64,000 bases of DNA, taken from contig NZ_PCQD01000011.1 of NCBI RefSeq assembly GCF_002979975.1, forward strand, positions 48,063 through 112,062, in the 5' to 3' direction. Both the position numbers and the translations under genes were made by a program. This document shows positions 17,244-29,256 of the stretch, piece by piece. Under the pieces are notes generated by a model. That model had not been told where the DNA came from and ran no database searches. It saw nothing but the letters and a program-made list of their open reading frames with translations. This DNA comes from Pseudomonas sp. MYb185. Lineage in GTDB: Bacteria; Pseudomonadota; Gammaproteobacteria; Pseudomonadales; Pseudomonadaceae. How positions within the stretch are numbered: position 1 is the stretch's first letter; the number at the start of each line of letters is the position of its first letter.

Positions 17244-18125
17244 TCAGCTCTGCAACTCATCCAGCAACGCCGGCACCATGCTGCGCCAGCTACGCGGCTT
17301 GATCCCGAATACCAGCAGCAACTTGCGCCCGAGCAATACCGCGTTCTGCGGCTGGCCAGCCAGCGCCGACAGGCTGTCGAAGGGCACCGGCTGTATCGCC
17401 GCGTCCCCCGCCAGCTCGCCACGCCCGATCAGCTCCTGAATCACGTACTGAACGAAGCTGATCCAGGTAGCCGACTCGCTGCTGCCATAGTGGTAAGTGC
17501 CGTACAGCGGCGCGGCGCAATCCAGTTGCTTGAGCACCGACAGGATGACCCGAGCGGCATCGGTTACCGGCGTCGGATTGCCGCGCCACTCCTCGGCCAG
17601 TTCCAGTGAGGGCGAGCGTTTCAGCTCCCCGACCAGTTGCGCCAGCGGCCCTTCGGGCGAGTAGTCGAGCAACCAGCTGAAACGCAGGATGACATGCCGC
17701 GGGCACTGCGTGCGCAGGCTGCGCTCCAGCTCCGCCTGCAGGCACCCCAATGCACCGACCGGCTTTTCCTCATCCTTCTCGATATAGGCCGAAGCCTTGC
17801 TGCCATCGAATACCCGGGCGCTGGACAGCATCACCAGGGTGGTAGCGTTGGCGGCGCAGCCCTGGATCAGCCGCTCGGTGAATTCCTGCTGGGCCTGCAA
17901 CAGCTGCGCATCTTCCAGCCCCAGCTGAAACTGTTCGCGGTAGAACGCCAGATTCAATATCAGATCCGGCTTGGCACCGGCCAGCAATTGATCCGCCATC
18001 TCCGGCAGCCAGCCCTGGGCCGGACGCTCGACCGCTTCCAGCTGGATGAATTCACCCGCCGCCTGGGCCAGCAGCGCCTGTGCCAGTGGATTCTCCCCGC
18101 CGAGCAGCAATACCCGCATTCGCAT
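17244..18125 (-). CDS. Sugar-nucleotide-binding (RmlD-like) SDR protein, catalytic motif not conserved
   Basis: A 293-residue extended short-chain dehydrogenase/reductase of the RmlD type. The N-terminal Rossmann strand MRVLLLGGENPLAQALL keeps only part of the GxxGxxG loop. The Ser strand (LVMLSSARVFDG) is present, but the place where the catalytic YxxxK should follow reads ALGCLQAELE, with neither Tyr nor Lys. It may therefore bind a nucleotide or sugar nucleotide without dTDP-4-dehydrorhamnose reductase activity. It converges on oprG. A similar gene follows oprG in P. aeruginosa (PA4068, recalled). Either ATG at 18125 or 18119 may be used. Confidence 0.8.
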   Translation of the reverse strand: MRMRVLLLGGENPLAQALLAQAAGEFIQLEAVERPAQGWLPEMADQLLAGAKPDLILNLAFYREQFQLGLEDAQLLQAQQEFTERLIQGCAANATTLVMLSSARVFDGSKASAYIEKDEEKPVGALGCLQAELERSLRTQCPRHVILRFSWLLDYSPEGPLAQLVGELKRSPSLELAEEWRGNPTPVTDAARVILSVLKQLDCAAPLYGTYHYGSSESATWISFVQYVIQELIGRGELAGDAAIQPVPFDSLSALAGQPQNAVLLGRKLLLVFGIKPRSWRSMVPALLDELQS

Positions 18126-18206
18126 TCACATAAACCTGTCGATACTGTTGAGATGCTGCATTGTGCAACGTTCAGCGGTTCCCGTCATCAGCGCAGCGTA
18201 TCCGGC

Positions 18207-18884
18207 TCAGGTGTAGGTGATCATCGACTGGCGGTCCGGCCGATCCAGATGCGGTACATTGTTGAAGCTGCTCAGGCGCATCGCCCGGCTGTTGAAGCGG
18301 CAATGGGTAAGTGCGGTATTGCGGGTCTGCAGATTGAGCTCGACCATCACCGATTCCGGCGCCTGCAGCAACTGCCGTATCAGCATGGCGATGGCACCAC
18401 CGGAGCTGACCGCCAGCACGCGCTGGCCGGCATGGCGCTGCATGACGCTCTCGCGGAATGCGCCGAGACGCTGCTCGAAACTGGCCCAGGTCTCCGGCAG
18501 TTCGCCCTCCAGCTCGCCACTGGACCACAACAGGATGCCCTGTTTCAGGCGTCGGAAGAAGTCCGCCGCTACCGGCCTTTCCGGCAGCGCATGCTCGGGG
18601 AACTGGGTGGTGTAGGCCTTCAGCACCGAGTGGAAATCGAACTCGTTGAGCTCCGGATATACCTCGAAGTCCCGCGCATCCAGCCCCATGCCCACGCAGA
18701 TGCCCTCGGCGGTCTCGCGGTGACGCACCATGTCGCCGGTAATGATGTGGTCGAAGAGCATGTCCCGTTCGCGGAAATACTCACCCAGCAAACGCGCCTG
18801 CTCGTGCCCCAGCTCCGACAGCTGATCGTAGTTGCTGGAGCCGAATGAAGCCTGGCCGTGGCGTACAAAATAGATTTCCGACAT
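18207..18884 (-). CDS. Histidine phosphatase (phosphoglycerate-mutase-like) family protein
   Basis: A 225-residue protein opening with IYFVRHGQASFGSSNYDQLS; the RHG motif holds the phospho-accepting His, and a second catalytic His lies in the late VSSGGAIAMLI region, where the usual SHGG form is replaced by SSGG. The fold covers phosphatases and cofactor-dependent mutases; the substrate is not evident. I chose the ATG at 18884, where the conserved N-terminus begins, with AAGAGAAG upstream. It may be co-transcribed with the SDR gene 81 bases downstream. Confidence 0.85.
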   Translation of the reverse strand: MSEIYFVRHGQASFGSSNYDQLSELGHEQARLLGEYFRERDMLFDHIITGDMVRHRETAEGICVGMGLDARDFEVYPELNEFDFHSVLKAYTTQFPEHALPERPVAADFFRRLKQGILLWSSGELEGELPETWASFEQRLGAFRESVMQRHAGQRVLAVSSGGAIAMLIRQLLQAPESVMVELNLQTRNTALTHCRFNSRAMRLSSFNNVPHLDRPDRQSMITYT

Positions 18885-18975
18885 GCATGCTTCTCTTGTG
18901 CTGGGGCAATAAAAACCCGGTTGACCTTGGATATAGTCATCCTCGGCCATACCGGTTTGATCAGACAGCTCTATT

Positions 18976-19014
18976 TCAGAACGGAATACCGGCATCAAAG
19001 CTGTCGTAATCCGG
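18976..19014 (-). pseudogene. Stray near-copy of the ssb 3' end
   Basis: These 39 bases match 36 of 39 positions of 20172-20210, the last 13 codons of ssb including the stop, on the same strand. The fragment would encode PDYDSFDAGIPF plus a stop; two of the acidic tail residues (DD) have become AG. An in-frame TAA two codons upstream shows it is not part of a longer gene. It lies between the phosphatase and cupredoxin genes, 1.2 kb from ssb. Confidence 0.75.
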
Positions 19015-19138
19015 TAGTTACCGCCTTGACCTCGCCACACCGTCATTCTCCGCCAAGGATGACGGAGACACCGGGAAACAGGAACTGCGATACTGGCGGC
19101 AGAGCTTTCCTTACATTTGACTGGAGAGGATACACCGG

Positions 19139-19621
19139 ATGAAAAAAATATTGCCCATGTTGGCCTTGAGCGCACTGTCCACTGTGGCCATTGCGGCGGG
19201 CAACCATAGCGGCGGCCATGATATGCATGACATGTCGCATTCCGCCGCACAGATCGGTCAGCCAGGGGACGCCGGTCAGGTCACTCGCACCATAGAGGTA
19301 GATATGGATGACCGCATGCGGTTTACCCCAGCCGATATCCATGTCGACAAGGGAGAGACGGTGCGCTTCCTGCTGAAAAACTCAGGGCAGCTCCCCCATG
19401 AAATGGTGATTGGCTCGATGGCCGAGCTCCAGGCCCATGCCGAGGAAATGCGGCAGATGCCCCATGCGGCGCCGCATGCCGAGCCCAATATGCTCACACT
19501 CGAGCCCGGCCAGCGCGGCAGCCTTGTCTGGCAATTCGACCAGGCAGGCACGGTCGATTATGCCTGTCTGATTCCGGGGCATTCCGAAGCCGGTATGGTG
19601 GGCAGGGTGCTGGTTCACTGA
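19139..19621 (+). CDS. Periplasmic cupredoxin-family copper protein
   Basis: A 160-residue exported protein with a signal peptide (LSTVAIAAGN), a His/Met-rich linker (HSGGHDMHDMSH) and a plastocyanin-like domain. The type-1 copper ligands are visible: His87 (LPHEMV), Cys143, His148 and Met153 (ACLIPGHSEAGM). The extra Met/His stretch at residues 100-118 could bind further copper. It resembles CopI-like cupredoxins involved in copper tolerance or periplasmic electron transfer; which applies is undecided. TGGAGAGGA precedes the ATG. No copper-efflux gene is adjacent. Confidence 0.87.
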   Translation: MKKILPMLALSALSTVAIAAGNHSGGHDMHDMSHSAAQIGQPGDAGQVTRTIEVDMDDRMRFTPADIHVDKGETVRFLLKNSGQLPHEMVIGSMAELQAHAEEMRQMPHAAPHAEPNMLTLEPGQRGSLVWQFDQAGTVDYACLIPGHSEAGMVGRVLVH

Positions 19622-19743
19622 TCGCTGGAGCAGCTCTGGCTAACCTGTTGTCAGTCAATGCAACCTGCTTGCGATCAGCCTATTCAGGCTGACGCCGGCT
19701 TCGGCTGCTTGAATTGTCAGCGATCGGTGCGTCTCAGGCGGCA

Positions 19744-19767
19744 AGCGTAGCGCGGGCGCGCTACGCT
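19744..19767. repeat. Palindromic repeat (GCGTAG type)
   Basis: AGCGTAGCGCG (19744-19754) pairs with CGCGCTACGCT (19757-19767) across two bases. It is the first of several GCGTAG/CTACGC-containing elements in the 550-base stretch 19622-20171, which holds no gene that I can support. Confidence 0.6.
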
Positions 19768-19821
19768 CCCAGCAGTGTCAGACTCTGAGGACGCCCGGCA
19801 CGGAACGACGAGTCCCGGGGT

Positions 19822-19839
19822 GTAGCGCCCCTGCGCTAC
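19822..19839. repeat. Short palindromic repeat (GTAGCGC type)
   Basis: GTAGCGC (19822-19828) pairs with GCGCTAC (19833-19839) across CCCT. It shares its arm sequence with the preceding palindrome and, in part, with AGCGTAGCCGG at 20007. Confidence 0.55.
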
Positions 19840-19872
19840 GCCTGCGAGCTGACCGCCAGCTCAAACCCTCCC

Positions 19873-19988
19873 GGTAGTGGAAGGCCGGCAGGGTTGGGCC
19901 GACCGTCATGTCGCCACGGATGGCGACCGCGAGCTTACAGGGATGTACTTGCAGCGTGTCGGCACAGCCCTGCCGGCCTGCCGCTACC
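19873..19988. repeat. 116-bp nested imperfect palindrome (REP/MITE-like element)
   Basis: The outer arms 19873-19893 and 19968-19988 are complementary at 19 of 21 positions. Inside, GCCGAC (19898-19903) pairs with GTCGGC (19958-19963). An internal hairpin, GTCGCCA (19910-19916) with TGGCGAC (19921-19927), surrounds CGGA. There is no transposase and no plausible gene. The nested design is that of a REP-derived or miniature mobile element; copy number elsewhere in the genome cannot be judged here. Confidence 0.6.
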
Positions 19989-20039
19989 TTGCAGGAACCC
20001 GTCCCAAGCGTAGCCGGCCAAGCTACCCCTTCCCCCCAA

Positions 20040-20063
20040 CCCTCTCCCACAAGAGGGAGAGGG
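20040..20063. repeat. Pyrimidine/purine hairpin at the end of the repeat cluster
   Basis: CCCTCTCCC (20040-20048) pairs with GGGAGAGGG (20055-20063) across ACAAGA. It resembles intergenic repeat tails common in proteobacteria and may be part of the same repeat cluster. Confidence 0.5.
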
Positions 20064-20122
20064 GAAAAGCCATTCTGAGGCTCACTGGAAACTAGAGGTT
20101 AATGGAGGCGCTCAATAACCAA

Positions 20123-20147
20123 AAAAGCCCTGAAAATCAGGGCTTTT
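20123..20147 (-). terminator. Rho-independent terminator of ssb
   Basis: AAAAGCCCTGA (20123-20133) pairs with TCAGGGCTTTT (20137-20147). On the minus strand the stem is followed by a run of U (six A on the plus strand at 20121-20126). It lies 25 bases past the ssb stop. Confidence 0.9.
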
Positions 20148-20171
20148 GGCTACATCCAGCTCAATCTCCGC

Positions 20172-20666
20172 TCAGAACGGAATATCGTCATCGAAGCTGT
20201 CGTAATCCGGCATCTGCTGCGCCTGCGGTTGGGCCGGCTGCTGTTGTTGCTGTTGCGCCGGGCGCTGGGGGGCCGGGCGTGACTGCTGCGGGCGTGGTGC
20301 CATGCCTTCGCCGCCACCCTGGCCGCGACTGTCGAGCAGTTGCATCTGTCCGCCGATGTCCACCACGATCTCGGTGGTGTAACGCTTGACGCCGTCCTTT
20401 TCCCACTCGCGGGTCTGCAGGCGGCCTTCGATGTACAGCTTGGAGCCCTTGCGCACGTATTCACCGACGATTTCCGCCAGGCGACCGAAGAACACCACCC
20501 GGTGCCACTCGGTACGTTCCTGCTGCTGACCGGTCTGCTTGTCTTTCCAGCTGTCGGAGGTAGCCAGGGTGACATTCGCCACCGCGTTGCCGTTGGGCAG
20601 ATAGCGCACTTCCGGGTCGCCGCCCACGTTACCGATCAGGATTACTTTGTTTACGCCTCTGGCCAT
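20172..20666 (-). CDS. ssb: Single-stranded DNA-binding protein
   Basis: A 164-residue SSB that coats single-stranded DNA in replication, repair and recombination. Residues 1-110 form the OB fold ([46 protein letters not shown]). Residues 115-150 are a Gln/Pro/Gly-rich linker with a run of six Gln. The C-terminal [11 protein letters not shown] is the acidic tip that recruits partner proteins. I chose the ATG at 20666, with GAGGAGAG upstream. It follows the MFS gene by 28 bases in the same orientation and faces away from uvrA, as in other pseudomonads. Confidence 0.97.
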   Translation of the reverse strand: MARGVNKVILIGNVGGDPEVRYLPNGNAVANVTLATSDSWKDKQTGQQQERTEWHRVVFFGRLAEIVGEYVRKGSKLYIEGRLQTREWEKDGVKRYTTEIVVDIGGQMQLLDSRGQGGGEGMAPRPQQSRPAPQRPAQQQQQQPAQPQAQQMPDYDSFDDDIPF

Positions 20667-20694
20667 TCTCACTCTCCTCGGGTGTCTGGTGTAT

Positions 20695-22065
20695 TCAAAC
20701 CGGGTTCAGGACCCGATCCAGTTGCTCGCGATCCAGCACCTGTGTATCGACTTTGATATAAGCAGCTGCTTCCTCAGCCACGATGATTGCCTCGGCCACT
20801 CCCGGTACGTCCAGCACTCTCCGGAGCAACGCCTCATCCCTGACCAGCGTCGGGGCTATGGCCAGGCGGTAGCTGGTGACATACGGAGGCTCCGCCATGG
20901 TAACACCAATCACGAACCAGGAAATGGCGAGTAGCGCACAACAGACGAACACCCCGCCCAGCCCGAAACTGCCATAGACCGCGCCGCCCAGCACACCACC
21001 AATGGCGGCCCCGGCGAACTGGCTGGTCGAATAGATGCCCATCGCGGTGCCCTTGCTGCCCGCCGGGGCGATCTTGCTGAGCATGGACGGCAGGGTGGCC
21101 TCGAGCAAGTTGAAAGCGATGAAGAACAGTACGATGGCGGTCACCAGCCAGGGCAGCGAGCCCATGCTCAGCCATATCATCGGTTGCACCAGTGCCAGCA
21201 GCAGGACAGCGCTCAATACCACGCGCTTGATCTGGCGCCGACGTTCGGCGTAGATGATCAGCGGCACCATGGCGACGAAGGAAATCCCCAGCGCGGTGAG
21301 ATAGACCCACCAGTGGCTCTCCCGCGGCAGCCCGGCCTGCTCCTGCAGTGCCAGCGGCAAGGCCACGAAACAGGCCATCAGCAGTGCGTGCAGCACCGCG
21401 ATGCCATAGTTCAGCCGCAGCAAATTGGTATTGGCCAGGGCCGGCAGGAAGGCACCGCTGGCCACCCCGGCATCGCGATGGTGCAATGCCCGGGTCGGCG
21501 ACGGCACCACCAGGGCGACCAGGGCAATACCGACCAGCGCCAGCACCGAGGTGGTGTAGAACACGCCAGCCAGTCCGGCAGCGCCAGCGATCAGCGGGCC
21601 GGCGACCATGGCCAGGGCGAAGGACAGGCCGATGCTCATGCCGATCATCGCCATGGCCTTGGTCCGATGCTGATCACGGGTCAGGTCGGCGACCAGCGCC
21701 ATGATCGCTGCGGCGATGGCCCCTGCACCCTGCAGCACGCGCCCGGCGACCACGCCGAAGATGCTATCGGCCTGCGCCGCCACCAGGCCACCGAGGGCGA
21801 ACAGCAGCAGACCGCCGATGATCACCGGTTTGCGTCCGATGCGATCGGACAGCATGCCGAAGGGGATCTGCAGAAACGCCTGGGTGAAACCATAGGCACC
21901 GATGGCCATACCGATCAGCAACGGTGTGGCGCCCTGCAATTCCTGGCCGTAGGTCGCCAGTACCGGCAGTACCATGAACAGCCCGAGCATGCGAAAAGCG
22001 AACACGGTGGCCAGCGATGAGGCCGCACGGCGCTCATCAGACGACATGCTGTCTGCCTGGTACAT
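20695..22065 (-). CDS. MFS transporter with C-terminal YAM-like domain (YajR type)
   Basis: A 456-residue major-facilitator protein with about 12 membrane helices. The first loop carries the MFS signature ([17 protein letters not shown]), and a drug-proton-antiporter-like stretch follows ([20 protein letters not shown]). The last ~65 residues form a soluble domain ([27 protein letters not shown]), as in E. coli YajR. The substrate is unknown. The start is ATG at 22065 with GGAG ahead. It is divergent from uvrA and upstream of ssb, an arrangement known from P. aeruginosa (recalled). Confidence 0.88.
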   Translation of the reverse strand: MYQADSMSSDERRAASSLATVFAFRMLGLFMVLPVLATYGQELQGATPLLIGMAIGAYGFTQAFLQIPFGMLSDRIGRKPVIIGGLLLFALGGLVAAQADSIFGVVAGRVLQGAGAIAAAIMALVADLTRDQHRTKAMAMIGMSIGLSFALAMVAGPLIAGAAGLAGVFYTTSVLALVGIALVALVVPSPTRALHHRDAGVASGAFLPALANTNLLRLNYGIAVLHALLMACFVALPLALQEQAGLPRESHWWVYLTALGISFVAMVPLIIYAERRRQIKRVVLSAVLLLALVQPMIWLSMGSLPWLVTAIVLFFIAFNLLEATLPSMLSKIAPAGSKGTAMGIYSTSQFAGAAIGGVLGGAVYGSFGLGGVFVCCALLAISWFVIGVTMAEPPYVTSYRLAIAPTLVRDEALLRRVLDVPGVAEAIIVAEEAAAYIKVDTQVLDREQLDRVLNPV

Positions 22066-22223
22066 GGATTCTCCGCTGATGAACAAATGAACAAAAGGCG
22101 GCATTTTAGCATGCTTGGGGGGTCAGAACAGAAGCCGTGCGTCCATGCCGCAGCCGAGTCGGCGCTGGCCAGCGGCGCCGTGACGATACGCCCTGCTGTT
22201 CGTCCGCTGCCTAGCCGGTGATT

Positions 22224-22253
22224 TTGCCGGGATAGCCGCGAAACACGTATACT
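22224..22253 (+). promoter_or_regulatory. Candidate sigma-70 promoter of uvrA
   Basis: TTGCCG (22224-22229) and TATACT (22248-22253) are spaced by 18 bases, about 32 bases before the TTG start. I saw no LexA box (CTGT-N8-ACAG) between the MFS and uvrA genes. Confidence 0.45.
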
Positions 22254-22285
22254 TATCAGCTTTGCCGTCTGCCGGGTGGTGCGCT

Positions 22286-25123
<2,838 letters not shown>

Positions 25124-25177
25124 GGCGTAACCGGGGTGACGCCCCGTATCATTCACACTTTTGCTGCGAACAGACAC

Positions 25178-26182
25178 GTGATCGAATTTCAGCAGGTAAC
25201 CAAGGCATATCGGGTCGCCGGGCGGGACATCCCCGCCCTGCACAGCACCGATCTGAGCATAGAGCCCGGGCAGGTATTCGGCATCATCGGCCACTCGGGC
25301 GCCGGCAAGAGCACCCTGCTGCGGCTGATCAACCGCCTGGAAGAACCCAGCAGCGGCCGCATCGTCGTAGCCGGTGAAGACATTACCGCGCTGGATGCGC
25401 CGGGGCTGCGGCGCTTCCGCCAGCGGGTAGGCATGATCTTCCAGCATTTCAACCTGCTGTCCTCGGCTACCGTCGCCGACAACGTGGCCCTACCGCTGCG
25501 CCTGGCCGGCACGGTCGAGCGCCGGCAGATCAATGAGCGGGTCAAGTCCCTGCTGGCCCGGGTCGGCCTCAGCGAGCACGCCAACAAGTATCCGGCGCAG
25601 TTGTCCGGCGGCCAGAAACAGCGCGTCGGCATTGCCCGCGCGCTGGCCACCGAGCCGAGCATCCTGCTGTGCGACGAAGCCACCAGCGCCCTGGATCCAC
25701 ATACCACGCGCCAGGTGCTGCAACTGCTGGCGCAGATCAACCAGGAACTGAAGCTGACCATCGTGCTGATCACCCACGAGATGGACGTGATTCGCCGGGT
25801 CTGCGACCAGGTGGCGGTCATGGATGGTGGCCGCATCGTCGAACAGGGCAAGGTCAGCGATGTGTTCCTGCACCCGCAGCACCCAACCACCCGCAGCTTC
25901 GTATTCGATGATGAAAGCGACGAGGAGCAGGCCGAGGATTTCGCCCATGTACCGGGTCGCATCCTGCGCCTGACCTTCCTCGGCGAAGCCACCTTCGCCC
26001 CGCTGCTCGGGCAGGTGGCCCGGGCCACCGGAGTGGATTACAGCATTCTGGCCGGGCGCATCGACCGCATCCGCGATCAACCCTGCGGCCAGCTCACGCT
26101 GGCGCTGATCGGTGGCGATGTGGATGCCGCCATGACCCACCTGGCAGCAGCCGAGGTTCACGTTGAGGTACTGCGCGGATGA
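25178..26182 (+). CDS. metN: Methionine ABC importer ATP-binding protein
   Basis: A 334-residue ATPase of the MetNIQ importer. Walker A is GHSGAGKST (about residues 38-46), signature [15 protein letters not shown], Walker [12 protein letters not shown]. The last ~80 residues form the C-terminal NIL (ligand-binding, ACT-like) domain through which internal methionine inhibits transport. The start is the GTG at 25178 ([12 protein letters not shown]); an in-frame GTG at 25136 would add 14 atypical residues. It overlaps metI by four bases. Confidence 0.94.
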   Translation: MIEFQQVTKAYRVAGRDIPALHSTDLSIEPGQVFGIIGHSGAGKSTLLRLINRLEEPSSGRIVVAGEDITALDAPGLRRFRQRVGMIFQHFNLLSSATVADNVALPLRLAGTVERRQINERVKSLLARVGLSEHANKYPAQLSGGQKQRVGIARALATEPSILLCDEATSALDPHTTRQVLQLLAQINQELKLTIVLITHEMDVIRRVCDQVAVMDGGRIVEQGKVSDVFLHPQHPTTRSFVFDDESDEEQAEDFAHVPGRILRLTFLGEATFAPLLGQVARATGVDYSILAGRIDRIRDQPCGQLTLALIGGDVDAAMTHLAAAEVHVEVLRG

Positions 26183-26844
26183 GCGAACTGTTCAGCAATA
26201 TCGACTGGTATGACATCTGGGTCGCCACCCTGGATACCCTGCTGATGCTCGGCGGCTCATTGTTCTTCACCGTGCTGCTGGGCCTGCCACTGGGGATCCT
26301 GCTGTTCCTTACCGGCCCGCGGCAGATGTTCCAGCGCAACGGCCTGTATGCCGTACTGTCATTGGTCGTCAATGCCCTGCGCTCGCTACCCTTCATCATT
26401 CTGCTGATCGTGATGATCCCGTTCACCAAGCTGATCACCGGCACGTCGCTGGGTGTCGCCGGCGCCATACCGCCACTGGTGGTCGGGGCAACGCCGTTCT
26501 TTGCCAGGCTGGTGGAGACCGCATTGCGGGAGGTGGATAAGGGCATCATTGAAGCCACCCAGTCGATGGGGGCCACCACCCGCCAGATCATCACCCGGGC
26601 ATTGCTACCGGAAGCACGCCCCGGCATCATCGCTGCCGTGACCGTCATTGCCATCACCCTGGTCTCCTATACGGCGATGGCCGGCGTGGTCGGTGGCGGC
26701 GGTCTCGGCGACCTCGCCATCCGCTATGGCTATCAGCGCTTCCAGACCGATGTGATGGTGGTCACCGTTGTGTTGCTGCTGGTATTGGTGCAGATTCTGC
26801 AAAGCATCGGCGATCGCCTCGTCGTGCACTATTCGCGTAAATAA
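26179..26844 (+). CDS. metI: Methionine ABC importer permease
   Basis: A 221-residue inner-membrane permease with about five membrane helices and the MetI-type EAA loop ([25 protein letters not shown], residues 117-141) that docks on MetN. Its ATG overlaps the metN stop, so translation is coupled. metQ follows 42 bases later. Confidence 0.94.
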   Translation: MSELFSNIDWYDIWVATLDTLLMLGGSLFFTVLLGLPLGILLFLTGPRQMFQRNGLYAVLSLVVNALRSLPFIILLIVMIPFTKLITGTSLGVAGAIPPLVVGATPFFARLVETALREVDKGIIEATQSMGATTRQIITRALLPEARPGIIAAVTVIAITLVSYTAMAGVVGGGGLGDLAIRYGYQRFQTDVMVVTVVLLLVLVQILQSIGDRLVVHYSRK

Positions 26845-26886
26845 GCAGGGCGACAACCTGCATACCGTTCACTTCGGAGCTCCATC

Positions 26887-27660
26887 ATGAAAAAGATTTT
26901 CGCTATCCTGGCCCTGACCACCGCCTTCGGCGCCCATGCGGCAGACAAGCTGAGCATCGCCGCCACTGCCGTTCCCCACGCCGATATCCTCGAGTTCGTC
27001 AAACCCGGCCTGGCCAGCCAGGGTGTCAATCTGGATATCAAGGTCTTCACCGATTATGTACAGCCCAACCTGCAGGTCGCCGAAGGCCGTCTGGATGCCA
27101 ACTTCTTCCAGCACAAGCCCTATCTCGACGAGTTCAACAAGGGCCGTGGTACCGACCTGACCAGTGTCGCTGGCGTGCACGTCGAGCCTTTCGGCATCTA
27201 TTCCAGCAAGCTGACCTCGCTGGACAATATCCCCAACCGGGCCACCGTCGCCATCCCCAACGACGCCACCAATGGCGGCCGCGCCCTGCTGTTGCTGGAC
27301 AAGGCGGGCCTGATCAGCCTGAAGGACAACAGCAACATCCTCGCCACGCCCCGCGACATCGCCGAGAACCCGCACAATCTGCGCATCCGCGAACTGGAAG
27401 CCGCCACCCTGCCCCGCGTGCTGGATCAGGTGGATCTGGCCCTGATCAATACCAACTACGCCCTGGAAGCCGGCCTGAACCCGACCAGCGACGCACTGGC
27501 CATCGAAGGTGACGACTCGCCCTATGTCAACATCCTGGTAACCCGTGCCGATAACCAGGACGCGCCTGCGGTACAGAAGCTGGTAGAAGCGCTGCACAGT
27601 GCGGAGCTGAAGCAGTTTATCGAGGAGAAGTACAAGGGGGCTGTGGTTCCGGCGTTCTGA
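26887..27660 (+). CDS. metQ: Methionine-binding periplasmic protein
   Basis: A 257-residue NLPA-family binding protein. The signal peptide (LALTTAFGAHAAD) ends in AHA-A without a lipobox cysteine, so the mature protein is soluble in the periplasm rather than a lipoprotein as E. coli MetQ is. Family blocks: VPHADILEFVKPGL, ANFFQHKPYLDEFN and PNDATNGGRALLLLDKAG. CGGAGC precedes the ATG. It delivers methionine (possibly also D-methionine) to MetNI. Confidence 0.94.
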   Translation: MKKIFAILALTTAFGAHAADKLSIAATAVPHADILEFVKPGLASQGVNLDIKVFTDYVQPNLQVAEGRLDANFFQHKPYLDEFNKGRGTDLTSVAGVHVEPFGIYSSKLTSLDNIPNRATVAIPNDATNGGRALLLLDKAGLISLKDNSNILATPRDIAENPHNLRIRELEAATLPRVLDQVDLALINTNYALEAGLNPTSDALAIEGDDSPYVNILVTRADNQDAPAVQKLVEALHSAELKQFIEEKYKGAVVPAF

Positions 27661-27746
27661 TTAGCGGAACCTGTGGCAGGGCCACCCTGCCGCAGAGGCT
27701 GCTCCCCAACCAGCAAGCAGCAACTCATCCCAACCGTCCAACAAAA

Positions 27747-27775
27747 AGCCCGCGACTAATACCACGTCGCGGGCT
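27747..27775. terminator. Terminator between metQ and katA
   Basis: AGCCCGCGAC (27747-27756) pairs with GTCGCGGGCT (27766-27775). The five A at 27743-27747 give the U-run for the catalase transcript; for metQ the U-run is weak. Confidence 0.8.
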
Positions 27776-27795
27776 GTTCCCAACTACCTGTCCTG

Positions 27796-29256
27796 TCAGA
27801 CCGGCACGTCGGCCATCGGTACTCCAAGTGCTGCTGCAATCCCCTTGCCGTAGGCCGGATCAGCCTTGTAGCAGTGGGTGATGTGGCGAATCATGATGTG
27901 ACGCTCAACACCATTCATCGCCCGCGCGGTGTTCTCGAACAGCCGCTGCTGCTCGTCAGCCGACATCAGACGGAACAGATCGCCCGGCTGGGTGAAGTAG
28001 TCAGCGTCATCGGCACGGAAGTCATAGTGTGCGGCGGCACCTTCCAGGGCCATCGGCGGCTCGCTGAAGTCCGGCTGTTCCTGCCATTCACCGTAGGTGT
28101 TCGGCTCGTAATGCAACCGGCTGCCCTGGTTGCCGTCCACCCGCATGGCACCATCACGGTGGTAGCTGTGTACCGGGCAGCGCGGCGCGTTGACCGGAAT
28201 CTGGTGGTGGTTGACGCCCAGGCGGTAGCGCTGTGCATCACCGTAGGAGAACAGACGGCCCTGCAGCATGCGGTCCGGTGAGAAGCTGATGCCGGGCACC
28301 ACGTTGGCCGGGGTGAAGGCAGCCTGCTCCACATCCTGGAAGTAGTTGTCCGGGTTGCGGTTCAACTCCATGTAACCCACCTCGATCAGCGGGTAGTCCT
28401 GCTTCGACCAGACCTTGGTCAGATCGAACGGATGGAAGCGGTAGTTCGCCGCATCGGTCTCCGGCATGATCTGCACATACATGGTCCAGCGCGGGAAGTC
28501 ACCGTTCTCGATGGCGTCGTACAGGTCGCGCTGGGAGCTCTCGCGGTCACCGGCAACTACCGCCGCAGCCTGCTCATCGGTCAGGTTCTTGATGCCCTGC
28601 TGGGTCTTGAAGTGGAACTTGACCCAGTAGCGCTGATTGTCGGCGCTGATGAAGCTGTAGGTGTGCGAGCCGAACAGGTGCATATGGCGGTAGCCATCGG
28701 GAATGCCACGGTCGCCCATCACATAGGTCACCTGGTGCAGCGCCTCCGGCAAGCCGGTCCAGAAGTCCCAGTTGTTGTTGGCACTGCGCATATTGGTGCG
28801 CGGATCACGCTTGACCGCGTGGTTCAGGTCGGGGAACTTCAGCGGATCACGGAAGAAGAATACCGGCGTGTTGTTACCCACCAGATCCCAGTTGCCCTGC
28901 TCGGTATAGAACTTCAGTGCCGCACCACGAATATCCCGCTCGGCATCCGCCGCGCCACGCTCACCGGCAACAGTGGAGAAACGGGCGAACATGGGGGTCT
29001 TCTTGCCGATGTCGGAAAAGATCCGTGCCTTGGTGTACCGGCTGATATCCTGGGTTACAACGAACTCACCGAACGCACCGGAACCCTTGGCATGCATGCG
29101 CCGCTCGGGGATCACCTCACGGTCGAAGTGCGCGAGCTTTTCCAGGAACCATACATCCTGCAACAGCATCGGGCCGCGCGGGCCAGCGGTCATGACGTTC
29201 TGGTTCTCGGCTACCGGGGCACCCGCTACCGTGGTAAGTCTTGGCTTGTCAGTCAT
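27796..29256 (-). CDS. katA: Monofunctional haem catalase (small-subunit type)
   Basis: A 486-residue clade-3 catalase that splits hydrogen peroxide. Active-site residues are His55 (ERRMHAKG) and Asn128 (GNNTPVF), with the proximal haem ligand Tyr338 ([14 protein letters not shown]). There is no signal peptide, so it is cytoplasmic. The ATG at 29256 follows an excellent AAGGAGAGA. I looked for an OxyR-type ATAG/CTAT array upstream and did not find a convincing one. In P. aeruginosa katA sits between bfrA and rplQ; here the methionine importer replaces the bacterioferritin gene (recalled comparison). Confidence 0.97.
   Translation of the reverse strand: MTDKPRLTTVAGAPVAENQNVMTAGPRGPMLLQDVWFLEKLAHFDREVIPERRMHAKGSGAFGEFVVTQDISRYTKARIFSDIGKKTPMFARFSTVAGERGAADAERDIRGAALKFYTEQGNWDLVGNNTPVFFFRDPLKFPDLNHAVKRDPRTNMRSANNNWDFWTGLPEALHQVTYVMGDRGIPDGYRHMHLFGSHTYSFISADNQRYWVKFHFKTQQGIKNLTDEQAAAVVAGDRESSQRDLYDAIENGDFPRWTMYVQIMPETDAANYRFHPFDLTKVWSKQDYPLIEVGYMELNRNPDNYFQDVEQAAFTPANVVPGISFSPDRMLQGRLFSYGDAQRYRLGVNHHQIPVNAPRCPVHSYHRDGAMRVDGNQGSRLHYEPNTYGEWQEQPDFSEPPMALEGAAAHYDFRADDADYFTQPGDLFRLMSADEQQRLFENTARAMNGVERHIMIRHITHCYKADPAYGKGIAAALGVPMADVPV

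Noticed and set aside
22106..22285. Possible LexA (SOS) box before uvrA
   Set aside because: CTGTTCGT... near 22195 lacks the partner ACAG at the required distance.
25124..25177. SAM or other riboswitch before metN
   Set aside because: Only 54 bases separate uvrA from the metN start; too short for a SAM-I aptamer and no matching helices seen.
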